This document shows, one piece after another, positions 17,562 to 25,088 of a stretch of 25,088 bases of DNA; the first letter of the stretch is position 1, and each line of letters opens with the position of its first letter. Under the pieces are notes generated by a model that made no database searches, was not told the origin of the DNA, and was given only the letters and a program-made list of their open reading frames with translations. The stretch is from the NCBI GenBank assembly GCA_003427395.1, contig BFEA01000026.1:5227130-5252217 (forward strand), given 5' to 3'. A program made the position numbers and the translations under genes. This DNA is from Chara braunii. Taxonomy: Eukaryota; Streptophyta; Charophyceae; Charales; Characeae.

Positions 17562-18676
17562 CAAAAGGTCCCTGCCAAAAATTGGCAAGGGTCCCATCTG
17601 CAGGGGATGGGTGGTCACTGAACGGCTCGTCGCTGGACGTGTGGTAATGAGGGAGCAGGCGAGCTATATATGGTGTAGCTTCGAATTCAGGTCCGTGTTT
17701 CAACAGTTATGGGTTGCAAGCTTACTAACTTGGTATGCGATTTTCAGGGCTTCACTCCACTACTCACCGAATGTGCAAAACTAGAATGAATTTTCTCCTA
17801 GAAACTGGAATCGTACAAGCCATATGTTTTTCTTCTGTGCAAGTGATGATGACTGGAGCGAGGCCCTTAGAGCCACTACATGTAAGAAAAGGAAAAACGA
17901 AAAATAGGAAACAACTGCTTTATGTGCAAAACCAAAATGAATCTTCTCTTAGAAACCGGAACCATACAAGCCATCCGTTTTTCTTTTCTGCAAGTGCTGA
18001 CGAGTGGAGCGAGATCCTTAGGGCCACTGCACGTAAGAAAAGGAAAAACAAAAAAATTGGACACCTACTGTATGTGCAAAACTAGAATGAATCTTCTCCT
18101 AGAAACTGGAACCATACGAGCCATCTGTTTTTCTTTTTTGCAAGTGCTGATGAGTGGAATCATGCCCTTAGGCCACTGCACGTAAGAAAGGGGGGGGGGG
18201 GAAACGAGACAACAATTGTATGTGCAAAAATTGAATGAATCTTCTTCTAAAAACTGGAACCATACAAGCCATTCGTTTTTTTTTTCTGCAAGTGCTGATG
18301 AGTGGAACCAGACCCTTAGGGCCACTGCACGTAAGAAAAGAAAAAAATAAAAAACGAGACAATAACTGTATATGCAAAAACGGAATGAATCTTCTCCTAG
18401 AAACTGAAACGATACAAGCCAACTGTTTTTCTTTTCTGCAAATGTTGATGAGTGGATCCAGGCCCTTAGGGTCGCTGCACGTATGAAAAGGGGAAAAAAC
18501 AAAACGAGACAGCTACTATAGTGTTTGTAGTAAGCTCGTAACCCATAACTCTTGGAACACAGACCTGAGTCCGAATCCAGGATATATTACTAGCCTGCTC
18601 GAAGGCTTCTAGCAGTCCAATGGACATCCTTCCAAAACCATGGAAACCCTGCTAAATACTTGCAGGGGACCTTTTG
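17562..18676. mobile_element. Inverted-repeat unit with internal 150-bp tandem array
   Basis: The flanks 17562-17725 and 18530-18676 are inverted copies of each other. CAAAAGGTCCCTGC at 17562 is mirrored at 18662-18676, GAGCAGGC mirrors GCCTGCTC (about 18593), and CAGTTATGGGTTGCAAGC mirrors the block at 18531-18552. Identity is moderate, about 70% by eye with small gaps. The interior is an array of five 150-bp repeats. This resembles a foldback element or a MITE with a captured satellite. No target duplication could be fixed. Confidence 0.5.
17772..18520 (+). repeat. Five-copy tandem repeat, unit about 150 bp
   Basis: Units begin T(G/A)TGCAAAA at 17772, 17923, 18073, 18221 and 18371 (spacings 151, 150, 148, 150). 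Each includes GAATGAATCTTCTCCTAGAAA, a TTTTTCTT..TGCAAGTG(C)TGATGA block and a (CAC/TAC)GTAAGAAA(A) end. Units are clearly related but diverged. Because the period is close to 50 codons, both strands stay partly open, but I see no sign of a real protein. Confidence 0.85.
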
Positions 18677-19159
18677 GACGGGAAGGAGGAAGAAAAAAAA
18701 GAATACTCGGAGGAGGGAAGGAGGCGGAGGAGGTCGGACGCTGATTTCAAATTTGAATTTAGCCCAAGGCTGATTTCAGATTTCAATGTGGTCCGACCTA
18801 GGTCGCAGATCTTAGATCTAACGGCCCAGACCGGACTTTTTTCGGTCTCATTTTTTAAGGCCCTATCGGCATCAGTAAAATTGGGCAGACGGAAGGGTGG
18901 TGCTACAAACCCCAAAAAGCATCACCGCAGGGCTGAAAATATCGTCTGATCCAAATGCGATTTTTCCATCACCCCGGACACTGGGCCCCGCTCGAACAAC
19001 CGGGGGAGTTGTCCAATCGGACAACCCGGAATAAAAAAGGGTCCTGAACGACCGGGCTGGTAACCTAGGTATTATGTCAATAGTCCTCTTAGTAAATCAA
19101 CTTCATTTGATGTTGGTAAGTAGCTTATGGAAACATTGGTATTAAAAATCTTTAAAAAC

Positions 19160-19352
19160 CTATGCTACCAAAGTGGCCCGGGGCCAGTTGCCCGACCGGG
19201 CCAATATTGAGACAAAAGTTTTTTAGTTTATTTTTTTGCATAATATAGTTTGTTTTCGGATTTTTTTTTTATTATTTTTTTTTTAGGATCTTTCCTGGGT
19301 CTTACACGGTCGGGTCGTCCGAGAAAATAGGGCGGCCCGCCTGGTAGCCTAG
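19160..19352 (-). mobile_element. Family C hAT-like miniature element C3, short form
   Basis: Starts CTATGCTACC and ends GGTAGCCTAG. Flanking octamers TTAAAAAC (19152-19159) and TTAAAAAA (19353-19360) agree at 7 of 8. Its end at 19321-19350 is the reverse complement of the left module of C1 (GGCGGCCCG). Only part of the shared core remains, in reverse (about 19205-19255). Confidence 0.7.
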
Positions 19353-19360
19353 TTAAAAAA

Positions 19361-20909
19361 GTTAAAAACCACGAAATACCCCTTTGTCGAGGAATTTCGT
19401 TTGTTCATGTTATTCGCTAAATTTGGTTTTGCTTTTAGTTACTTGCTACATTTTTCAAGATAGACCGAGCTTGATTTTCTACGACAAATTGAGCTTGTTT
19501 CATACGCCCCTCTGTGTAGGCCGGATTCTCCAATCATTTGCGTACTTGAATGCAACTAGTACAACGTAATTCATGTTGTTTCAAGAACTCTGACAACAGA
19601 GTCTCTGAGAACTCATGAGTTGTTGCAATTCTGAAACAACAGATTCGTTTCTTGCTTCAAAAGCAGCCTTGAAAATTTCGCCAAAAGGTTTTTCGATAAA
19701 TAAAATAAAACCCACAAAACTAAAAGTTACGAGAATTTTTTCATTATAAAGTAAAATTTGTTTTGAACTTAGCACACTGAATAGTAAAATGTCAAATAGA
19801 ACAAATTAACGCATTCTAATTTTTCTTTTTTCTTTGTCCAAACTCTAAAAGTCTGCGTTGCTCGCGTAAAGCATAAATCTTGGTTTTATGAAAACGGACG
19901 AAACGATCACTTCGAAAAACAAGTGATGAAGTTTTGTTTTCTAATGCCTTTTTTTTATCACTTGAGATACATTCATTTCTCTCATTGAGCGTACGTAATT
20001 TTGATTCATACATTGCAATTCATTAACATTCAAACTATTTATCATTCCATCACACCATTTTGATGCTCCAAACACACTTGAATAGTAATAGCACATGCTA
20101 ATACTGAAAGTGACAATAAAAGAAGAAAGGTTGTAATTAACACATACCAAACAAATAGAGGTAATCTATGCATGGTCGTTCCTGGGCCACGCATGTTAAA
20201 ACTAGTCGTACTGAAATTGATAGCACCTAATAACTATTTTTTTTTTTTTTAATTAATAGGAGTAAAAAATTGAAGGTTGTCTATAAGTAAATATAGCAGT
20301 TTGTAAAATTTAAAGAACACCAAGTCTCAACATATGCAAATAAAATTTATGGGGAATGTTATTGGGAATGAACCTCATGACCAAAACTGGACCCCATTGT
20401 CTTTCAAACGCAAAACGAATAGTTTAAATAAATCTTGATCTATCTTTGTACGTTTTTATAACAAAACTATTATTACTCTCGGGGTGTGGACGAACAGATA
20501 CGAGATCCCTCTTTGAGATGAGACATATCTATTATAAAATAAATCTTTGAGTAATAGACAGCCTTGTGTCTAACGCATGCATAGATAATATTTTTTGTTC
20601 CCTACATATTAAATCAGGTCTACCTATGATAGATTGGTTTTTTGCAGGTAAATATAAATACTTAGAACAGGTCGACTCTTTCAAGTAACTTTTAAGATTT
20701 ATTGATGGTAACGCTATGGTAGTTTTTTTGTCATTTTCCGACCGGATGGGTGGTCTCACATGATCCATAGGAAGTAGGATGATTATTTTGGACATGTTCG
20801 ATATAGGACTCTAAGACAATGACAAGTGACGAACTTTAGGACGCAGTCTTTTTGCTTCATCAGGTACTGGAGTCAACCAGGTTAGGTGACCGATAAGTTT
20901 TGGGACTAA
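19361..20909. other. Unassigned AT-rich stretch
   Basis: No supported gene. A short imperfect hairpin lies at 19575-19640 (GTTGTTTCAAGAA / TTCTGAAACAAC, with a smaller CTCTG/CAGAG hairpin inside). Minus-strand frames of 64-87 codons (for example 20532-20795) have no recognisable domain. Confidence 0.4.
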
Positions 20910-21170
20910 GGTAGACTTAGTGATACAAATAAGCTACAACTGTGTTTTCAGCAGTCTTTACAGGTCTTACATCTACAAAAACTAGCCATCTTCGAAATGG
21001 TTAGTGGAATGAAGACGACAGTGGTTTGGAGGAGAGAAAACATTACTCCAGCAAAAGTTCAGGTGGATCTCCCTGAGGAGGGCCGTTTACCGGCGGTCGA
21101 AAGCGGTTGGGGTGATATACCCACCAGAGACACACTGTTTTCGTACATATCTGTGTGTGACGCACGATGA
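20910..21170 (+). CDS. Uncertain exon-like open frame (86 aa)
   Basis: After a TAA at 20907-20909 a frame stays open to TGA 21168-21170. The part from ATG 20997 gives 57 residues (MVSGMKTTVVWRRENITP...), with a protein-like, non-repetitive composition and a hydrophilic LPEEGRLPAVESGWGD segment. Two possible splice acceptors (TTTTCAG about 20952 and CTTTACAG about 20963) precede it, so it could be a terminal exon or a remnant of one. No family is recognised and no adjoining exon is seen. Confidence 0.15.
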   Translation, partial: GRLSDTNKLQLCFQQSLQVLHLQKLAIFEMVSGMKTTVVWRRENITPAKVQVDLPEEGRLPAVESGWGDIPTRDTLFSYISVCDAR

Positions 21171-21451
21171 TAAAAGTTTGGAGTGTGGTAATACTTTGAC
21201 GTATATATGATTTTGCAATCAATTGTTTATACTTCGTTGTGTTTTTCTGCATACTTGCCTTGCGTACACTATTTTTGCGAGATCACTAAACTTACTCTGC
21301 AACTGCAGCTACCTATGATAGTCGTGATACATTGTATTATAGATGTAAGTCATATAATCGGTAGTGGTAAGTTCATGCAAAAGTTTTAAATAATTCTCAT
21401 AATTGGGTAGGATAAGATAAATAGAGACTACTATGTAAAGTATTACACTCA
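21171..21451. other. Unassigned AT-rich stretch
   Basis: No gene or repeat termini recognised. Confidence 0.4.
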
Positions 21452-21899
21452 CTAGTGATTTTTTTTTAACGAAAGGTCTAAAAAAAAAAAACTTATGATA
21501 TATTTTAATTAGACGTAATTATAACTATGACCCCCGGGCAAGGATTCGAGCAGACTTAGTGCAAAAAACGAAAGCAAAAAAAATCTAGAAAAACAATATG
21601 ATGTGTAGAATTGCAATACGAACAACTTTTGGTTGAGGGTCACATCAAAATTCCTCACCGAATCATAGATAAAAGAAACAAATATAAAAAATCACACTAA
21701 GGCACCCCCCTTTAAACCCCCTTAGCCCCTTTAAAGCAAATTTATACCCCCCTTCTCTGAAAAAATGAAAAGAACCCGGATTTGGGATCCTATGGGAGAG
21801 CGCAGAAAGGAAAAAAATATATATATATATTTTTTTTACACACCCGGGTACCCTGGGCGTCACACCCAGGTGCCCAGCCAGGCATGAAAATCTTTCTAT
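21452..21899 (+). mobile_element. Family A hAT-like miniature element A3, left end reduced
   Basis: A clear family A body is present: CCCCCGGGCAAGG, the shared core (about 21597-21680), the CCCCCCTTTAAACCCCC tract, the GAGAGCGCAGAAAGG block and a GC-rich right module ending GAAAATCTTTCTAT. The left end may be the CTAGTGATTTTTTTT at 21452, lacking most of the GC-rich module. The flanking octamers do not match convincingly. Confidence 0.6.
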
Positions 21900-21979
21900 C
21901 TCACAACCCATTTTCATTATATTTACCAGATTCGCCCAACACCAACACTTTTTCACTTAAAATTTTATTTTGTGGTGGG

Positions 21980-22085
21980 CAGGGTTGTCGGCGTTCGGTA
22001 CGGGCCAAACACCCAAACCCGAATGCCCGAACGTTCGGGACCCCCTCTGGACGAGTTCGACCGTTCAACTGAACGCGCCCCCCCC

Positions 22086-22123
<38 letters not shown>

Positions 22124-22711
22124 AAGAAAAAACGAAAAATTAAGGAGAAACATCAATTAAAAAAAAAAAAAAAAAAAACGTACTCCAAAAAATCGAAAAA
22201 AACATATATGTTATGTAGAAGAATAAACTAAACAATATTTGCCTCAACGTTACATTCAAATTCGTTACCAAATTTGAAATAAAAATCAAATACAAAAACT
22301 AATAGTAAGTTATGAAAATAAGAAAAAATAAAATGAAAATGAAATTATTGAGTGAATGAGCACGTTTTTTACACCGCCATTTCATGCGTTGAAATAAAAG
22401 GAAAATAAAAATTGAAAAAAAATAAAAAATAAAAATTAGGAAGTGGCTAAGCAAGTCTTGACACCACTGACTTCGCTGATTTTTAATTATTTTTTTGCTT
22501 TACAGAATGCCTTCAAAATCAAGAGACAAGTAGCTTACATTACAAAAAACTTACGAAACAAACATCAGAAAAAAATAATAATATTTAGGTATCAAAATAT
22601 TTTTTTGCGGGGTCCGAACCCTTTCGGGTTCGGGACCCGTACGGGAACCCGAATGCCCAAACGTTTGGGGGTCAGCTTAGAGGCCTCCGTATGTTCGGAC
22701 TGACAACCCTG
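21980..22711 (+). mobile_element. Family B hAT-like miniature element B3, intact reference copy
   Basis: 732 bp, beginning CAGGGTTGTC and ending GACAACCCTG, a perfect 10-bp terminal inverted repeat, flanked by the exact 8-bp direct repeat GTGGTGGG (21972-21979 and 22712-22719). An 8-bp duplication with a CAGGG end is typical of hAT transposons. Inside: GC-rich module with CCCGAACGTTCGGG-like palindromes, A runs, the shared core (about 22205-22290), two diverged copies of a GAGTG..GCACG segment, and a right module with CGGGTTCGGGACCCG. No transposase is encoded. Confidence 0.88.
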
Positions 22712-22719
22712 GTGGTGGG

Positions 22720-22835
22720 TAGTAAACATTTGAATAATATAAAAAATGTGATTGTGTATTTGTCCGTGCTGTAAGTCAGCTAAATAAATTCTTTCGCTTT
22801 ACCACCAAGTCATATTTATTTAATTAATGTCTTAT
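22720..22835. other. Short unassigned spacer
   Basis: DNA between B3 and C2 without recognisable features. Confidence 0.5.
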
Positions 22836-22915
22836 CTAGGGTACCAACTGGGCCGCCCGGGTCACCCTATTGTCCCGAGCGGCTCGGTCGTGCAAGGACC
22901 AGGTAAGGTACACGT

Positions 22916-22996
<81 letters not shown>

Positions 22997-23153
22997 ATGC
23001 AGAAAAATAAACTGCACAACTTTTGCCTTAGGATCTTATCGAAATTCTTTACCAAATTTAAAATAAAATTTAAATTAAAAAATATATATATATATATTTT
23101 ATATCTTCTTGGCCCGATCGGGTAAATGGACCTAGGCCACTGTGGTAGCCTAG
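22836..23153 (+). mobile_element. Family C hAT-like miniature element C2
   Basis: Starts CTAGGGTACC and ends GGTAGCCTAG. Flanks TGTCTTAT and TGTTCTAT agree at 6 of 8. Contains the family C left module (GGGCCGCCCGGGTCACCC), a 76-base A run (about 22918-22993), the shared core (about 22995-23072) and a right module (GGCCCGATCGGG). Confidence 0.7.
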
Positions 23154-23275
23154 TGTTCTATCAAATTTATTTTTTCGCTGATATGAAATTCGTATATAAT
23201 TTTGAAAAACGAGGTTCAATTTTTTTTTTTTTTTGTATCACAAAGATCTTTTGTACTTCAAATTGCAGTGAAAAT
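23154..23275. other. Short AT-rich spacer with poly(T)
   Basis: Contains a T run at about 23220-23234. Nothing else recognised. Confidence 0.5.
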
Positions 23276-23337
23276 GTAGGCTGTTTTTCCGGTTGCCCGG
23301 GTACATGCCCGAGCATGACCCCCAGGCAGGGTCCGGG

Positions 23338-24289
23338 TGTCGAGCGCATCGACCCCCGCGCGAGCGAGGGCACTCCCGGCCATGTCACGCAAGAGTTTAA
23401 ACAAAACATAATCAATCTTGAGAGACAACTTAAGAACGATGCAAAATAATTCCCACGAGCCGCCAAAACGGGTGTGTGGTCGCATCATTCCTTCGCCGCT
23501 CTAGCCGGGTGCACCAGCGGTACATTTCACGGTCCCCTACGACAGGATAGGTTCCCGCGGGGCATAAGCTTGCTTCCCTAAGGGGTTGTCACCACCCTCA
23601 GAGGCTGTCACCACCCTCAGGGGCGTATCCCTATCGAGCTACTGACCCACAATGCGCGCGAGCGAGGGTCCTCCTGGCCGCGTCACGCAGGAGAAACTTA
23701 TGCTTTCAACCTTTTAGAGACAACTCGGGGACGACATGGTAACCTGCGTCGAGCCTTCGCGAGAGAAGGTTAATAGAGGCGTATTTTTCACCACCACTTC
23801 AGGATACCCTTCACCACTTTAGGATGCACCCTGCCTAAACAGGTGGTTTTCAGGGTCTTCGGACCTTTCACCACTTCAAGACCATTCAGGTATGAAAGTC
23901 CTGAATGGTCCTGAAGTGGTGAAAGCTCCGAAGACCCTGAAAACCACCTGTTTAGGCAGGCTGCATCCTCAAGTGGTGAAGGGTGGTTTTCATGGTCTTC
24001 GGACCTTTCACCACTCCAGGACCATTCAAAATTTTCAGACTGCCCAAAACTCTCACTTGACCACTTCAGGACACCCTTCACCACTTCAGGATGCAGCCTG
24101 CCTAAACAGGTGGTTTTCAGGATCTTCGGACTTTTCACCACTTCAGGACCATTCATGATTTTCAGACTGCCAAAAACTCTCACTTCAGAATTTTCATTCC
24201 TGAATTTTTGGCTACCCGATAACCGCTTGTGTCCTTCGCCGCTCCGACCGAGTGCGCCCTCGCTCGCACGGGGGCCGATGCGCTCGACA
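23338..24289. mobile_element. 952-bp inverted-repeat element F with CCGGG target duplication
   Basis: The ends 23338-23371 and 24256-24289 are 34-bp inverted repeats with two mismatches (outermost TGTCGAGCGCATCG). CCGGG lies on both sides (23333-23337 and 24290-24294), while uninterrupted family A copies have it once. The 5-bp duplication is the longest reading; 3 or 4 bp is possible because the border bases are ambiguous. Inside, 23355-23460 is repeated in direct orientation at 23653-23755 (GCGCGAGCGAGGG ... GAGACAACT), and a hairpin region fills 23790-24200. No transposase is encoded. The superfamily is uncertain. Confidence 0.72.
23807..23983. repeat. Hairpin with 84-bp arms and 9-bp loop
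   Basis: Arm 23807-23890 and arm 23900-23983 are reverse complements with about five mismatches, separated by TATGAAAGT. Transcription through it would give a long near-perfect stem. Further direct copies of the same sequence follow: a partial one at about 23984-24050 and a full one at 24074-24155, built on TTCACCACTTCAGG and TGCCTAAACAGGTGG. Confidence 0.85.
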
Positions 24290-24636
24290 CCGGGCAACCA
24301 AATAAAAAAATTAACGAAAAAAAAATATTATGTTGAATTACAATACAAACGACTTTTGGTTGAGGGTCACATCATAATTCCTCTAAGAATCGAAGATAAA
24401 TAAGAAAATCACAGAATCACACTAAGGCACCCCCCTTAAAATCCCTTTAGGCTCTTTAAAATCAATTTATACCCCGCTTACTTCCCTTGACAACCGACTA
24501 TTCAAAAACAAAATGAACCCGGTTTCGGGGTTCTAAGAGAGAGCGCAAAATAGCAAAAAAAAAACAAAAAATATTCCTAAGTGAATTTTTTATTTCATAT
24601 TATGAGTGAATTTCTCTCAGCTATTTGATGTTCATA

Positions 24637-24795
24637 TTTCATCATTAATGTTTTCTCGATTATGACGGTTCTCACTGTTGAAAAAGTTTCCCATCAGTTT
24701 TAATGGGTTGAGTGTTTATCATCATTTTTTCACGGTTATGGTTGTTCTCACCGATGAAATGGTTTCCCATTAGTTTCTTCGGATTTAGTGTTTTA
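24637..24795. repeat. Two-copy diverged tandem duplication, about 80 bp
   Basis: Each copy contains ATCATCA(T/A)T, a TTATG..GGTTCTCAC-like block, GTTTCCCAT(C/T)AGTTT and ends (TT/T)AGTGTTT. The copies are well diverged. Confidence 0.6.
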
Positions 24796-24917
24796 ACTCA
24801 TTTAGTTCATAATTTATAAAATTTATTGGTAAACAGAGTCTGCTAGTTTATATGATTATTATAATAATGGGGTAACTTCAGTAGAGTCACAAAAATAAGT
24901 TATAAATGCACTATGGG

Positions 24918-25088
24918 CTAGGCTACCAGAGTGGCCCGGGGTCACTTGCCCGACCGGGCCAAAATAATTAAAATAAATAAAAATAAATAAAATATTTTTG
25001 AATTTTATTTTTTATTTTGAATTTGGTGAAGAATTTCGATGTGACCCTGAGGCAAAAGTTGTTCAGTTTATTTTTCTGCATAACATAG
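24918..25088 (-). mobile_element. Family C hAT-like element C4, cut by the right window edge
   Basis: Starts CTAGGCTACCAGAGTGGCCC like the reverse-oriented copy C3. A GC-rich module (GCCCGACCGGGCC) follows, then AT-rich DNA and the reverse of the shared core from about 25015 to the edge. The left flank is ACTATGGG; the other flank is outside the window. Confidence 0.65.

Larger units (their letters stand above)
17089..19068. mobile_element. Family D hAT-like element (about 2 kb) containing a nested inverted-repeat unit
   Basis: Termini CTAGGCTACCAG (17089) and CTGGTAACCTAG (ending 19068) form an inverted repeat of 12 bp with one mismatch and match the ends of family C. Flanking octamers ATTTTATG and GTATTATG agree at 6 of 8. 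Subterminal GC-rich modules contain repeated GTTGTCCG / CGGACAAC motifs on both sides. The shared core of families A-C was not found here. The interior is occupied by a (GA)n tract and by the 17562-18676 unit. Open frames inside (18652-18949) have no recognisable domain. Confidence 0.55.
23276..24580 (+). mobile_element. Family A hAT-like element A4, interrupted by an inverted-repeat element
   Basis: The left end GTAGGCTGTTTTTCC with GC-rich module runs to CCGGG at 23337. The body resumes at 24290 with CCGGGCAACC, an A-rich run, the shared core (about 24327-24400), the CACCCCCCTTAAAATCCC tract and the GAGAGCGCAAAA block, ending TTCCTAA. Flanks GTGAAAAT and GTGAATTT agree at 6 of 8. The empty site can be read from A1 and A2 (GCAGGGTTCCGGG). 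Confidence 0.7.

Noticed and set aside
17344-17784. Arg-Glu repeat proteins
   Set aside because: Translation of the (GA)n microsatellite.
17735-18502. Repeat protein with about 50-residue units, or a CRISPR array
   Set aside because: Both strands are partly open because the tandem period is near a multiple of three, and start and stop codons shift between units. Repeats of 150 bp without unique spacers are not CRISPR.
20532-20795. 87-aa minus-strand ORF
   Set aside because: No domain or codon signal, AT-rich surroundings.

Overview
The window looks like repeat-dense nuclear DNA of a eukaryote. It is AT-rich, full of homopolymer, (GA)n and (TA)n tracts, has four isolated N bases, and carries no rRNA, tRNA or bacterial operon structure that I could find. 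The best-preserved coding unit is a Penelope-like retroelement with an N-terminal GIY-YIG nuclease, an arrangement I know from the Chlamys-type elements of the green lineage. A streptophyte or other green alga (for example a charophyte) is therefore a plausible host. That is inference and cannot be proven from this window.

Layout. 1-453 (minus strand) is the 5' part of an uncharacterised Arg/Ser-rich ORF that runs off the left edge. 454-4922 is largely unassigned, with one possible small two-exon gene (1983-2210), a GC-rich block (about 2160-2700) and a short 31-bp tandem repeat (3241-3302). From 4923 onward the sequence is mostly transposon in transposon. I recognise at least four families of small non-autonomous elements, here called A, B, C and D. 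Their ends and 8-bp target duplications fit the hAT superfamily: A1 5932-6351, A2 10058-10561, A3 about 21452-21899, A4 23276-24580; B1 5376-6570, B2 10576-16783, B3 21980-22711; C1 8625-8883, C2 22836-23153, C3 19160-19352, C4 from 24918, C5 about 9623-10024; D 17089-19068. Families A, B and C have different ends but share one internal core of about 75 bp.

Nesting. A1 sits in B1. A 5.44-kb Penelope-like element (10738-16180, 11-bp target duplication) sits in the core of B2. A 952-bp inverted-repeat element (23338-24289) with an internal 84-bp-arm hairpin sits in A4. A roughly 1.1-kb inverted-repeat unit with five 150-bp tandem repeats (17562-18676) sits in D. Two copies of a roughly 510-bp inverted-repeat element lie in opposite orientation at 7177-7698 and 7936-8445.

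The Penelope-like element has 519-bp direct terminal repeats (about 97% identical by eye). ORF1 is a 398-aa CCHC-knuckle / coiled-coil / SAP-like protein. ORF2 is a GIY-YIG protein that starts at a stop-start overlap and has no AUG before its nuclease domain. A reverse transcriptase follows in a single reading frame of almost 2 kb broken only by three in-frame stop codons. Together these would form a target-primed retrotransposition module: RNA-binding protein, nicking endonuclease and RT. This copy is either recently dead by point mutation or uses some form of recoding.
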